From: Melastoma dodecandrum
Lineage: Eukaryota; Streptophyta; Magnoliopsida; Myrtales; Melastomataceae
DNA length: 64,000 nucleotides
Direction of reading: 5' to 3'
Assembly: GCA_029817715.1 (NCBI GenBank)
Contig: JARUPY010000149.1
Span: 1,116,001 to 1,180,000, forward strand
Made by a program: the position numbers and the translations under genes. The notes beneath the pieces are model-generated. The model had not been told where the DNA came from. It did no database searches and saw only the letters and a program-made list of their open reading frames with translations. Below are positions 8,717-21,275 of the stretch, in pieces. How positions within the stretch are numbered: position 1 is the first letter of the stretch; each line of letters begins with the position of its first letter.

Positions 8717-10981
8717 ATGGATTTTGCCTTCATAGCAGCGGCCTTGAAGAACCAATGGAACACGTGGAATATCCGGGGTTTCATGATCCTTAGCCTCTGC
8801 ATGCAGGTACTTCTCGCCAACTTTGCCCCTCAACGGCAGAGGACGTCCAACCGCTTCATCATATTCGCGGTCTGGTCTGCTTACTTTCTATCTGATTGGG
8901 CCGCAACGTTTGCATTCGGACTGATATCGAATGCCGGATGCCGGAACTTGGAGAACAACGAAGCACAGGTCCCTCCTGATGTCCTGGCGTTCTGGGCAGC
9001 TTTCCTTCTGGTCCACCTGGGGGGTCCCGACAACATAACTGCCTTCTCCATGGAGGATAATGCCCTGTGGATGCGCCACCTCGTTGGCCTCGTCGCCCAA
9101 ATTTCTGTGTTTATGTACATCTTTGTGAAGACCCTACCAAACAACAGGCTCTTGGTTCCCACGCTCCTGGTATTCGTGACTGGTGTGATTAACTATGGGG
9201 AGAGGAGTCGGGCTCTGTATCTCGCAAGCTTGGATAACCTGAAGAAGACCATTAAGAAAGATACAGGAGAGGAACAAAGTGATGGCATCCACAGCTACCA
9301 CACCATACTCAAGAGCCTCGTTGTGGATATCGTGCCGGATCTTCAGGAATGCTTCAAAAGCTTGGCTTACATCATTGATTTTTCTTATCTTGATACATTA
9401 TATCGTATCTCTACGGAACTAAATCTCCTGTATGAACTTCTCTACACGAAAATAAAGGCGTCAAATTCCACGTGGGGAAGGATTGTCCGAGCCATCGCCT
9501 CTTACAGCACATTGGTGGCATTCATTTTGTTCTGCATTGGACATAAGCACCAGTTTCACAGAGGGGATCTCTTAATCACATATGCTTTATTTGCAGGAGT
9601 TTTTATTCTTCATGTAGCCAACATGATGACGTTGATCACATCTTCTTTCTCAGCTTACGGTTTAAAGGATTTCTCTTTGTTGGTCTTGGAGCAGGGAATT
9701 TTGCCACCTCTGTTGATATTTGGATTAATTTTTATCATTGAAGTCACTACATTATACTCAATCTATGATCGCAAAACTTTTGGAAGGGATTGGTCGAAAA
9801 AAATGGCATATTTCAATACCTTGTCACATTGCTTCAAACAGGAACCCTAAAGAAAGCTGGGAAGCCAGGTAAAAAGTACACTCACTTTGTCTTCCACTAC
9901 TCTCAAGTGCTCAAATTCCTTGTGTTCTGGTTTACCAATCGATGCTTCTACAATGATAGCAGGTTTTATATGGAACAAGCTAGCAGGAGAGAGACATGTG
10001 TCCTGGGAAGACATTGATCTGTCGTTGTGGTACAATCTATGCTGGGACATCGAGAATATGGCTAACATGAGAATGGACGCAGCAAGATTGGGAGAATTAT
10101 ATGAAGCGAGGGGAGATCGGGCGCTCAAACAACTCGGTTGTGACCAACTGATCCCATATATCGAGGGCTTCCAGTTCGAGCATACGCTTTTGATCTGGCA
10201 CATTGCTACCGAAATCTGCTTCAACTTGGAGGCACCGGCATGTTACTTTGGCGATGAGGGAAGGAACCAGAAGAGGAGAATCAGTAAGAAATTGTCAGAT
10301 TACAGGATGTACCTTCTGGTCAGGCGACCAAAGTTGATGTCCGCAGTGGCTGGAATCAGCCATATTAGGTACAGAGACACCTGTGCGGAGGTGAAGCTGC
10401 TTGCGAGGAAGAAGTCGGAGGTTCCTACAATGCAGGAGTTCTGCAGGTTGATTCTTGGGGGACATGCCAACATCATTGAACCCGAAATCAAAGAGAACAA
10501 TCACCCATTCTCTGTATTGAAGGACTCATGTGAATTGGTTGAGCTACTAAGTGGACGCAACAATATGTGGGAGGTCCTTTATGTGGTGTGGGTGGAGCTG
10601 TTATTGTACGCAGCCGGTCATTGCAGAGCAGACTCCCATGCCCGACTTCTAAGTGCAATCAGCGAATTCATCACTGCTATATGGGCTTTGATGTCTCTCT
10701 GTGGCATCCGCGACCACTTCCCAGTAATTTCCCCTAGTCCAGGTTTACCTGATGCAACCACCCAATGTTCAAACCCACCAATTGGCGCGGAAGCTCCAAA
10801 TGCCGGTCGAGCGGCTGTACATTCGTTGAGGGAGGGGCGACAGGACGAGGATGCCAAGCAAGTCGCCACGGTTGACGATAACAACTTCGCCGCGGTTGGC
10901 GATGACAACATAGCAGAAGCTGCTGCGGTAAATCGAAATTATAACTCGGCCCGCGACCGCGTGTTTGTTGAATGTGTTTAG
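8717..10981 (+). pseudogene. DUF4220/DUF594 membrane protein gene with one frameshift
   Basis: Exon 1 is 8717-9868 and exon 2 is 9963-10981, separated by a 94-bp GT-AG intron at 9869-9962 that matches the intron of the intact copy at 30719. Exon 1 encodes MDFAFIAAALKNQW and about eight hydrophobic membrane segments (DUF4220). Exon 2 has the LLIWHIATEICFNLE motif and the C-terminal DUF594 block (VWVELLLYAAGHC...LMSLCGI). Relative to the other copies one base is missing near 9841, giving a stop at 9848-9850, so the full protein would not be made unless this is an assembly error or splicing differs. Unlike the others, exon 2 runs into a ~65-residue tail rich in DEDAKQVATVDDNN-type repeats. AATAAA at 11062 may be its poly(A) signal. 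The family is expanded in plants and its function is unknown. Confidence 0.75.
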
Positions 10982-12130
10982 TACATAATGTGTCTTAAGG
11001 AAATACAGTAAACATATCCCCAGCACAGTGTTTATTGTTTGTTACTCGGACATTCCCATTAAATAAATTTATATATCAATGGGAATCCACTGCATGATTA
11101 AGTAGTGGTTTGATTAGTAATCAAATATAACATTCCACAACTCCACTGTTCACACCCAAGGGCCTCATGGTGGAGGTCGTGCCGGAACGTCGTAACGGAA
11201 CGAGAAGGTTTATATAAATATAAGGTCAGTATTTAAAAAAAATTACGAAGTACGAAATATTAATTGTTTACCCATCCATAATTTTATAAAAAATGAGTGT
11301 TTTGGAAAACTGCACGTTGAATGAATATATATTTTTTTAGTGAGGAAAGGGAAGGGTGTGTTTTGAAAATTCATCCTACAAAGTAAATTATTTTAACACG
11401 AAGGGGTGGATTTTTACAAGGAGGAAAAATGACGAGTTTTTAAAGGCCACCCTTCTTCGTAAACTTAAAGACTGTGTATATTTTTGAGATTTTGAAAACT
11501 AAAATAGTAATTGACTAATTTTTTAAGGACTAACTTTACATCCGTAAAAAACTCATGTAACAAGAGCGTGTGGAATAGATTACATGGTCGGTGTATGAAC
11601 CTCTCCACACGAAAATAAGAGGGCAGCAAATTCGAAGATCAAGACTCAAATTCTTACGTTACGTTTTGGAAACTGCAAGAATATAATCAGACGTTATAAG
11701 AAAATAATAAGGAAAGAAAAGTCCGGTGATGGCTTCCTGGTCGTCTGAGAGCTTTTCTCTAAAACAGAAGTAGAGAGAATCTAGTGAGATTTCTTTTCAG
11801 TTTGGGAGAGAAAACCAGAAAGGGTGAATCCCTACAGGGAAACATTTTTCATTTGATTTTGCTTCCGAAAGTTTTCTTCGATCCAAGAGGCTAACACCAA
11901 TCGGATTGTCAGAGTGTTCGTGATCGTGTGCGCATACCACTAGAGGAGTAACACGTGCGACTCTCGATTGATTGTTCCTGATTACGTTTTGTTTCACGAG
12001 AAATTATAATATATGAATTCCGAGTAAGGTTATGCTGTTATTTATCTAAATTTTATACGTACCAAGAGTTCCTGTTATTTTTGGGCATAAAAGTTAAAAA
12101 TATTTATTTTCGCTGCGCCCTAAAACTAAC
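10982..12130. other. Intergenic, no gene recognised
   Basis: AT-rich DNA. The segment near 11570-11640 (GGTCGGTGTATGAACCTCTC...) is repeated at about 30190-30260, so it belongs to the duplicated array. Short open frames here look random. Confidence 0.6.
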
Positions 12131-12136
12131 AGTTTC

Positions 12137-14030
12137 ATGATCCTTAACCTCTGTATGCTGGTAAATCTTGCCCTCGTTGCCCCTTTTAGGCAGCAAACGT
12201 CCAACCGCTTCATCATATTCGTCATCTGGTCAGCTTACTTACTAGCTGACTGGGCTGCAATGTTCGTATTTGGTCTGATCTCGAATGCTGGGTGCCAGAC
12301 CTTGGAAAACAATGACACGCAAGTACCCCCCCTGATGTCCTGGCTTTCTGGGCAGCTTTCCTTCTGGTCCACCTGGGTGGTCCCGACACCATAACCGCCT
12401 TCTCTATGGAGGATAATGCCCTGTGGACATGTCACCTTGTTGGCCTCATTGCCCAACTTTCTGTGTTTATACACATCTTCGTGAGGACACTACCAAATAA
12501 CAGGCTCTTGGTTCCCACGATCCTTATATTCGTAACTGGTGTGACTAAATTCGGGGAGAGGATCCGGGTATTGTATGTCGCGAGCTTGGAGAACCTGAAG
12601 AAGACTATTGAGAAAGCTACATCGAGGATACATAGTGATAGTAGCTTCGGCATCTTCCACAGCATACTCAATGGCCTTGTTGTTGATAGCAGGCCAGATC
12701 TTCAGGAATGTATCAAGAGCCGGGAACACATCTTGTGTCATACTACAGAGGAGACACTACGTTTTATCTTGAGGGAACTAAAAGTCCTGTATGAAATTCA
12801 CTACACGAAAATGGTGGCAGCAAGATCCACATGGGGAAAGATTGCCCGAGCCATTGCCTTTTACAGCACACTGGTGGCTTTCATTTTGTTCTGCATTGGA
12901 CATAAGCAGCAGTTTCATGGAGGGGGTCTCGTAATCACATATGTGCTATTTGTGGGAGTTTTTGTTCTTCATGTAGCCAACATGAAGACGTTTATGACAT
13001 CCCTTTTCTCAGATTACAATTTAAAGGATATCATTTTGTTTGTCTTAGGGCAGGGGATTTTTCCTGCACTTGTTGTTATTACTTCCTTCTTTGGATTAGG
13101 CTCAGCTACCGATCGCTCCCTCCAGAGGAAATGGTCGAATAAAATTGTATCTTTCAATATCTTGTCCCATTGCTTTAAACAGAGTGCCCAAAAGAAAGGT
13201 CGAAAGCTACATTTTATATCTCCATGCTCAAATTTCTTGTGTTCTGGTTTGCCTGATTGATGCTAGTACAATGATAGCAGGTTTTATATGGAACAAGGTA
13301 CCCGGAGAGAGACATGTGTCCAAGGGAGACTTTAATATCCGTTGTCGAGCTCTGTATGCAAGGACATCATGGAAAATGCTGCGGGGACCATCGACGCGGC
13401 AAGAATGAGGAATTATATGAGGCAAGGGGAGATCAAGCGCTCAAAAGAATCAGCTGTGATGGACTGATGCCTTATCTCGAGGGCTTCCCATATGATCAAA
13501 CGCTTTTGATATGGCACATTGCTACCGAAATCTGCATCAACATGGAGGCAGGGAAAGATAACATCGACAGGAAGGCAAAGAGGAAGCGGATATTAAGTAC
13601 AAAATTGTCGGATTACATGATGTACCTTCTGGTCAGGCGACCAAAGTTGATGTCTGCAGTGGCTGGAATCAGCCGTATTAGGTACAAAGACACCTGTGCG
13701 GAGTTGAAGCTGCTCGGGAGGAATAAGTTGGAAGTTCCTACAACGCGGGAGTTCTGCAAGTTGATTCTTAGGGGACATGCCAACATCAATGAACCCGCCA
13801 TCGAAGAGAACAATCACACATTCTCAGTATTGAAGGACTCATGCGAGTTGGTTGAGCCACTAAGAGAAAACAACAATATGTGGGAGGTCATTTATATGGT
13901 GTGGGTGGAGCTGTTGTCGTACGCGTCCTGTCATTGCAGAGCAGACTCCCATGTTCGACTGTTGAACGAAGGCTATTCATCACTGCCATATGGGTTTTGA
14001 TGTCTCCCTGTGGCATTGGCGACCAGTTCT
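12137..14030 (+). pseudogene. DUF4220/DUF594 pseudogene
   Basis: Same architecture as the intact copy at 30719, but the start-codon region is missing and the frame is broken several times: an extra-base run of C near 12327, a one-base loss near 13405 (before the ELYEARGD motif) and a four-base loss near 13975 in the DUF594 block. The central exon frame 12406-13198 is open and codes for membrane segments 4-8. The intron is 13199-13280 (82 bp, GT-AG), shorter than the 94-bp intron of the 8717, 16935 and 30719 copies. Sequence details (VFVLHVANMKTF, HKQQFHGG) place it in a subgroup with the split copy at 20857/24499. It ends where a repeat insertion begins. Confidence 0.8.
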
Positions 14031-14953
14031 TAGATATCCTAATGGATACAAAGAATGGTTGTGCTAGATGTTCGACTATTCGCTTGTGCCTGCATTTTCT
14101 TCTCGCCATCCCTGTGTTCTGTTCTAGCTGAACTCATGGTCAACATGAAAATTGAAACGGATATAAAGACTTTTTCAATCCATTTGAAAGAGGGAGATTC
14201 GACCTAGGAGGCTATCGGAGACAAGAGGTAACGACGGAGACGATTTCTACCAACCCTATTTTCTTAGTTTACTATATGTCGATTTCTTTTGGATTTGATT
14301 TTATGTTTTCGTTTTCTTTACCTATGAACTAAACCGTTTTTTTAGGTCTATGATGAAACCTCGTGTGCTCTTAATGCATGTTAATTAACTGATCACCCTT
14401 TAACAATGATTTGGTAACCTAGAGAGACTCGGGAGGGTAGTCTAGGTTAGATCCCGAATTGAATAGCCTAGGAAGTCTATGTGTTGGGAAACGGGCTTTA
14501 GTGTGAATGATAGAGATATGCTGGAACAACTTAGGTACTATATAGGGTTTGAATATAATGGACGATCACTAGTTCCTTGCTTAGAAATAGAGTAGGGAAT
14601 TTAATACAATGGTACGTTTCCGGATGTTTGGGAGTACTATGGGAAGAGTCTAGCAACCTATATTAGCAATTACAATAATTTGATCGCATTAGGAAGAAGG
14701 GGATCAGTGCGTAAGACGCGAGGGAAATCGGACCTCCTAGATATTATTATCACTAGTAAACTTGAGTTGTTTTCTTTTATTTTTCGCTTTTACTTAAAAT
14801 CAACTTTCTTTCTGCGCGACCTCGATCGATTGCCGAGAACGACGCTAGGAGTATTTTTGTCAACACAATTCTCCGTGGGATCGACTCTTGCTCGCCCTTG
14901 CTATTCTAGTTAGGTCAAAATAGGAATTTATTGTTGTTGCGTTAACGACGTTC
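14031..14953 (+). mobile_element. Probable decayed LTR fragment inserted after the DUF594 end
   Basis: The DNA following the DUF594 end in other copies (CCCCATGTTCAAGCTTAC) resumes at about 14954, so about 0.9 kb is inserted. It contains phrases common near plant LTR 3' ends (GTGGGATCGACTCTTGCTCGCC near 14876; AACGACGTTCATCA at its right end). I found no clear target duplication or protein domain. The boundaries are approximate. Confidence 0.4.
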
Positions 14954-15830
14954 ATCACACCCCATGTTCAAGCTTACTAGTGTACCGAGTCTCTGATTCT
15001 ACAGGATTATCCAAGCAGTCACTAGCCAGTAGGCGGTAGGAAGGGCAAAATATTATGGGAATGATGATACGAGTCTTTTGATCGTGAGGCTGTTTGGCGA
15101 CGGAATCACAATGCGGGAAATATTTTACACGAACTGTCACAATGGTCCGAATACGGTCATTGTAATGAAAAATGCAATTGTTTTTATAAAGCAAAGGGAT
15201 TACTATCATGTTCGACAGCATACAACCATGAAATTGATCAGAAGGAATTAAAACAGGAATGGTGGAGGTCGTAGACTTGATGCTGGTGCGGCAGACTCTG
15301 GTCTCCTGTAGTATGTCGGATGTGAAATGTGTTGAAGTATCTATACCTGTGACGATGACATGATGGAGACGACCGAACTGGAAGCTGGAAATCTGGGATT
15401 TGGAGGCTAAAGACAAAGAATCTGGAGAAAACCGAAAGCTTCCGACAGACAATGCTCTTTGGCCGTATGTGAATGTTAAGTGAAGATCATCTTCTTGTTT
15501 ATAGAGAATCATTCTTTGATGATCAAGTCTGGAGTTTTCCGAGTTTTTTTTTAATGGAAACAAGTGGGGCACAACGTCCCTAAAAATAAGTAATGCCAAT
15601 GGGTCTTTGGTTTGTGAACGAAGTTGCAAGGACTTGCGTGTGAAGATGAGAACACCGAAGCGTTTGTTATTGGTGTCCGGATGAATGCAAGCACTTCTTC
15701 TTTTTAATTTGCTTTGGCTGTTCTTTGTTTTTTTTATGTTAGTTGTCCTAATTCTTTCCTCGAAACTCATCATCGGACTTGTGTAGCAGTATCCTTGTAA
15801 CTGATTTATAGTTGGAGAAGCATGTCGAAT
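14954..15830. repeat. Array-associated non-coding repeat block
   Basis: The segment about 15055-15610 has a second copy at about 26560-27110 (shared ATGATACGAGTCTTTTGATC, GACAGCATACAACC, GTGACGATGACATGATGGAG), and 15640-15810 resembles 8270-8390. The copies lie downstream or upstream of DUF4220 units, so I read this as flanking DNA duplicated together with the genes. No coding support. Confidence 0.6.
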
Positions 15831-15973
15831 GGACTAACCGACCAATAACTATAATTACAACCAAAATGGCATTAAGGCCTGTTGGCATTCGGCATACAAG
15901 AATGAAACTAGTATTGTCGTCCTAGACCATCAAGCTATAATTTCAAACCCATGTCCTGATTGTCATTGATAAG

Positions 15974-16180
15974 GTGTGGGTGGAGCTGCTGTCATTTGCA
16001 GCAGGTCATTGCAGAGTCAACTCCCATACCGGACTGCTGAGCGAAGGCGGCAAATTCATCACTGCCTTACGGGTTTTGATGTCTCTATGTGGCATCGGTG
16101 GCCAGTTCCCCAGTATGGAGCACATTGCTGCCGATATCAGCATCAACATAGAGGGAGATGAAGATGACAAAGATGCCTAA
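15974..16180 (+). pseudogene. DUF594 C-terminal fragment
   Basis: An open fragment that codes for VWVELLSFAAGHCRVNS and LMSLCGIGGQFP, the last block of the DUF594 domain, then a short acidic tail and stop. Nothing of exon 1 or the rest of exon 2 is present upstream. It is a stranded array remnant. Confidence 0.75.
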
Positions 16181-16930
16181 GAAATTGGTCCATGTATCGC
16201 TGATATTATATTTTCAAAATATCATGTGCACCTTTACGAGTGGATTTAAAATTTTCGGAGAGCCCTTGTACCTACCCTTTTGTAGTTAAGCCCAGCTGGG
16301 AAGGCCCTCGACCGGGCCGCGAAGCTATTTCAGCCGAGGGGCTCAGGCTGATGCCGAGGTCCTTTCGCATAGTTAAATCCTTGAATTTACATCATCAATG
16401 TTCATACAAGGAAAATATAAGAGTGGTCGGGAAATGTTCAGATTGGGTCAAGTTGGAGGAAACAAGTTTCTCCCTCCTCCTCTGACCTGTAATAACTCAA
16501 AACATGTCCAAATAATATTACTAAGTCCCTTTTTTTATTTATATACTTTGTATGATATTTTACATCATTAAATTCAATATATATATAATTTTGTAAATTG
16601 AAGTTCGCTCTCGGATAGTAATAAAAAATTTAGTTAGATTTAATAAACTTAAAAAGAAAAAGGCTTCGTCGTTCTGTTTGGTACTTACAGACTCAAATGA
16701 TTAAAGGAAGGAATCATTCAGGAAAGCCACCACCTCGGCCAAAATGACTGAAAAGACTGGATGAGAGAGGGGGAAGGGAGAAAGAGGGAGGAGGAGGAGG
16801 ACAAGTCAATAATGGCGTCGGACTATGTCGAGGAAAAGCATCTACTACTGTCTGCTCCCAACGTATGCTCTTATCTCCGTCTTATATTCGTTAGTCCGTC
16901 TTCGATCTCCATCTTCGTCTTTGCCGTGCC
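16181..16930. other. Intergenic, no gene recognised
   Basis: AT-rich DNA, then a purine-rich run of GAGGAGGA type near 16760-16800. No conserved frame is visible. The 16825 region replaces the usual start of the next DUF4220 copy. Confidence 0.5.
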
Positions 16931-16934
16931 CTCT

Positions 16935-18971
16935 GCAGAACCAATGGAACATGTGGAATATCCGGGGTCTCATGATCCTTAGCCTGTGCGTGCAGGTACT
17001 TCTCGCCATCTTTGCCCCTCAACGGCAGAGGACGTCCAACCGCTTCGTCATATTCGCGGTCTGGTCTGCTTACTTTCTATCTGATTGGGCCGCAACGTTT
17101 GCATTCGGGCTGATCTCGAATGCCGGGTGCCGAAACTTGGAGAACAATGAAGCACAGGTACCTCCTGATCTCCTGGCGTTCTGGGCAGCTTTCCTTCTGG
17201 TCCACCTGGGAGGTCCCGACAACATAACTGCCTTCTCCATGGAGGATAATGCCCTGTGGATGCGCCACCTCGTTGGCCTCGTCGCCCAAATTTCTGTGTT
17301 TATGTACATCTTTGTGAAGACCCTACCAAACAACAGGCTCTTGGTTCCAACGATCCTGGTATTCATGACTGGTGTGATTAACTATGGGGAGAGGAGTCGG
17401 GCTCTGTATCTCGCAAGCTTGGAGAACCTGAAGAAGACCATTAAGAAAGATACAGGACGGGAACAATGTGAGGGCTTCCAAATCTGCCACACCATACTCA
17501 AGGGCCTCGTTGTGGATATCGTGCCGGATCTTCAGGAATGTGACAAAAGCAGGACGTACATCATTCATTTGGATTCTTCGGCACATATTATATCTCGGGG
17601 GTACTAAATCTCCTGTATGAACTTCTCTACACGAAAATAAAGGCGTCAAGTTCCACGTGGGGAAAGATTGTCCGAGCCATCGCCTCTTACAGCACATTGG
17701 TGGCATTCATTTTGTTCTGCATTGGACATAAGCACCAGTTTCACAGAGGGGATCTCGTAATCACATTTGCTTTATTTGCAGGAGTTTTTATTCTTCATGT
17801 AGCCAACATGATGACGTTGTTCACATCTTCTTTTCTCGAAGAAGACAGATGTGAATTGCAGGATCTCCTTTTGTTTGTCTTGGAGCAGGGGATTTTTCCT
17901 CCTTTGTTGATATTTGGATTAATTTATATTACCACTGCAGCACACTCAGGCTATGCTCGCATAATCTCCGGAAGGGAATGGTCGAATAAAATGGCATATT
18001 TCAACATCTTGTCCCATTGGTTCAAACAGAGCACCCTAAAGAAAGCTGGGAAGAAAGGTAAAAAGTACACTCACTTTCTCTTCCACTACTCTCAGGTGCT
18101 CAAATTCCTTGTGTTCTGGTTTACCGATCGATGCTTCTACAATGATAGCAGGTTTTATATGGAACAAGCTAGCCGGAGAGAGACACGTGTCCTGGGAAGA
18201 CATAGATAATAGCTGGTTGTGGGACTATGTATGCGAGGCCATCAAGGAAAAGGCTAAGGAGAGCATGGACGCGGCAAGATTGAGAGAATTATATGAAGCG
18301 AGGGGAGATTTGGTGCTCAGACGAATTGGTTGTTACCAACTGATCCCATATATCGAGGGCTTCCAGTTCGAGCATACGCTTTTGATCTGGCACATTGCTA
18401 CCGAAATCTGCTTCAACTTGAGAGGAGGGGAAGATTACGTCTATAATGAAGACATGGAGAAGAAGAGGAGATTCAGTAAGAAATTGTCAGATTACATGAT
18501 GTACCTTCTCGTCAGGCGACCAAAGTTGATGTCTGCAGTGGCTGGAATCAGCCATCTTAGGTACAGAGACACCTGTGCGGAGGTGAAGCTGCTTGCGAGG
18601 AAGAAGTTGGAGGTTCCTACAATGCAGGGATCTGCAACTTGATTCTTGGGGGACATGCCAACATGATTGAACCTGAAATTAAAGAGAACAATCACCACCC
18701 ATTCTCAGTATTGAAGGACTCATGTAAGCTGGTTGAGCTACTAAGAAGAGATAACAACAATATGTGGGGGGTCCTTTATAAGGTGTGGGTCGAGCTGTTG
18801 TCTTTCGCGGCCGGTCATTGCAGAGTAGACTCCCATGCCCGACTGCTTAGCGAAGGCAGCGAATTCATTACTGCCTTGTGGGTTTTGATGTCTCTCTGTG
18901 GCATCGGTGACCAGTTCCCTGTAAATTCTCCTAGTCCAGATGGAACCACCCCATGTTCAAACTCACCCTGA
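16935..18971 (+). pseudogene. DUF4220/DUF594 pseudogene
   Basis: Homology begins at the QNQWNMWNIRG motif; the MDFA start of the sister copies is absent. A frame change near 17560-17600 ends the first open part at 17607, and the frame recovers to the exon end at 18057. The 94-bp intron 18058-18151 has GT-AG borders and joins in phase. In exon 2 a one-base loss near 18630 breaks the frame before the DUF594 block, which is still readable to 18971. Membrane segments and the LLIWHIATEICFNL motif are well kept, so inactivation is fairly recent. A functional product is unlikely. Confidence 0.8.
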
Positions 18972-19310
18972 TTCTACGGGATGATCCACCGGCCAGCAGG
19001 GTGACAGGAGCGCCAAGAAGCAACATGCCGAGGGAAAGCTCAATAGCCTGGTTTCCTCGTTTCTTTCTTTCTTTTGATTCCTCTCAGCTAAGAAGATATC
19101 TTCCATACGATTATACGAGTCGATTAAACAGAAAAATCTCTCGTCACTGTTCAAAGGTGTGTGATTCAGATCTTCAATATGTTGTCCCGTTGCTTCAAAC
19201 AATTATGTTGCGATTTTCTTTTTCTTGCTAATGAAAAGGTGGAAATGTAGAGCCGTATCAAAATTGTAAATTTAAAATAATACAAGTTTTAGTACTTATT
19301 AATGATCATT
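18972..19310. other. Downstream block shared with the 30719 unit
   Basis: The phrase GGGATGATCCACCGGCCAGCAGGGTG and the segment near 19185-19310 recur at 32818-32990. This belongs to the duplicated unit; no coding support. Confidence 0.5.
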
Positions 19311-19312
19311 AT

Positions 19313-19887
19313 ATGACCGAACCATTAATCAAAGTCCGGATCTGGTTTGTACTCGTGCTAACAAAGTCGCTTTTTTATGGTCGGTCGTTCAACATTTCGA
19401 CTGTGCCGGTGGCTCGTTCAAATTCTCGGTTAGGTGTGTTGCCAAGATTGAACCATCATTTAGAGACCTTCCGGAGAACGACAGGGTCAAAACTTCTAAA
19501 CAAGTTGAAGGGCCTGAAAAGAAGACTGAACCAGGTGCGTTCCCCAAACGGCGAAATGGAGCAACTTATTCTGATCTCTCATTGAGAGTGTGGCCACCGG
19601 AAGCTGCTCCGGTGGCTCCAGCTGGTGCGGAAGCTCCAATTACCAATCGAGCGGCTGCACACGTGTTGAGGGTGCGGCAACGGGATGAGGATGCCAAGCA
19701 AGTCGCGTCGGTTGACGATAACAACATCCCCAAGGATCCAAATGCCGATCAAGCGGCTGTTGGTGCTTTGAGGGTGCCGCAATGGGTCGAGGATGCTGAT
19801 CAAGTCGCCACGGCGTTGACCACATCTCGGAAGCTGCTGCGGTTTATCCAAATGCCGATCAAGCCGCCCAGCACCGGCGACTCTTAA
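19313..19887 (+). pseudogene. Detached repeat-tail region of the DUF594 gene unit
   Basis: From about 19580 the DNA reads as imperfect repeats of the type AAxHVLRVRQRDEDAKQVASVDDNN followed by NADQAAVGALRVPQ...DADQVAT. The gene at 8717 carries the same repeat fused in frame to its DUF594 exon, and 33223-33630 has the same arrangement as here. In this unit about 0.6 kb separates it from the DUF594 stop. It may be a lost third exon or a separate short gene; no splice signals convince me. Confidence 0.4.
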
Positions 19888-20480
19888 TGGAAATTTTGGA
19901 CGGTTAAGGAAAATATTTCGGTGGTAGGTTTTTTTTGTTGTATTTTCCCCTCTGAGCTCTTTTTGACTTGTAAAAGTATCTGGGCTTTCCTTACCGTGGA
20001 ACAAACAAGACCGACTGCGATTCTCAATGATGAAAATGTAACTAGAATATTAGTTTCACGTAACTAACCTTCAATTCGAAATTGTTCACCTAATCATGTT
20101 TAGGGACAATAAGAATTAATCAAATATCGCAAACCATGTTTAACGAATTTTTTATGAAAAGTTAAGATTAATCATATCTTAATCTTGTTAAAGCTTAATT
20201 AATGGTGAGTGCATTAGTTTAATGGCCAATTTGAGGAATCTACGTTATGTTTTTCCCGACTCCATTACAATGTTTCCGCGTCGATTCCGCGGTCATCGAT
20301 GTGAAGATGGGCTCTGTTATATGCGATTATCCATAAAGCCGCGACATGTGTGGTGCTGAATTTAAACTGTGCTCGTCACTCTCAAAGGTATGGAAGCAAC
20401 GGTCAATGCTAAAATCTCTTGTCCAGAACTCCCGTGAGTACGGATATATAATCGCAGAAAACCGTTGATATTGCATCAAA
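19888..20480. repeat. Non-coding block duplicated at 33631-34205
   Basis: GGTTAAGGAAAATATTTCGG near the left end and GGATATATAATCGCAGAAAACCG at the right end are in both copies, with high similarity between. This shows a segmental duplication of gene plus downstream DNA (units 16935-20480 and 30719-34205). Confidence 0.7.
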
Positions 20481-20856
20481 ATTTTGTTCAGATATAACTA
20501 CACTTTTGTATATAATTCTTTTCCCCACTGCATCAAAATTTCTACATGTAACTGGGTCTTAACAATTTATTTTATACATTTGTCGGGCTTTGTTTCTTTG
20601 TAAGGGTTAAAAAATAATTGTTTCATATCAATCATTGACACATGTAAACCTTTTTGACTCATCTTCCCCAAAATGACAACTTGTAATTAGTTGGGAATTT
20701 CATAATATTATGTTATAATAAGGTAGAAAAAGAGAAATGATCTGGGAGGGAGAGGGATGTTAAATATTGAAATAGTCTTTCTGTGCTTTTATCTCCATTT
20801 TTTGGTCTACACTTTTAGTCCATCTTCTTCACCTTCTCCATCTGCCTCTAAGGCCA
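20481..20856. other. Upstream region of the split DUF4220 copy
   Basis: AT-rich. The stretch 20495-20640 (ACTACACTTTTGTATATAAT, TTCTACATGTAACTGGGTC) recurs at 48665-48800, the DNA just beyond the EA/EB insertion. No coding support. Confidence 0.5.
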
Positions 20857-21275
20857 TGGATTATGCCTACATAGCCGTGGCACTGCAGAACCAATGGAAC
20901 TTGTGGAATATCCGAGGTTTCATGATCCTTAGCCTCCGTATACAAGTACTTCTTGCCCTCATTGCCCCTTTTAGGCAGCAGACGTCCAACCGCTTCATCA
21001 TATTCGTCATCTGGTCAGCTTACTTACTAGCTAACTAGGCTGCAATGTTCGTATTTGGTCTGATCTCGAATGTTGGGTGCCAGAACTTGGAAAACAATGA
21101 CACGCAAGTCCCCCCCTGATGTCCTGGCGTTCTGGGCAGCTTTCCTTGTGGTTCACCTGGGTGGTCCCAACACCATAACTGCCTTCTCTATGGAGGATAA
21201 TGCCCTGTGGACACGTCACCTTGTTGGCCTCATCGCCCAACTTTCTGTGTTTATGCACATCTTCGTGAAGACGCT
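20857..21275 (+). pseudogene. DUF4220 pseudogene, 5' part (split by solo LTR)
   Basis: Starts MDYAYIAVALQNQWN and codes for the first membrane segments. There is a stop at 21036-21038 (in the LLADW motif) and a frame change near 21113. Coding similarity stops at 21275, in the VKTL-P motif, exactly at the left border of the solo LTR. The continuation is at 24499. The pseudogene is a sister of the 12137 copy. Confidence 0.85.

Noticed and set aside
9869..9962. Apparent shared frameshift between the two halves of each DUF4220/DUF594 gene
   Set aside because: It is a short GT-AG intron (94 bp, 82 bp in one subgroup) that joins the halves in phase in the intact copy; only the extra lesion near 9841 is a real frameshift.
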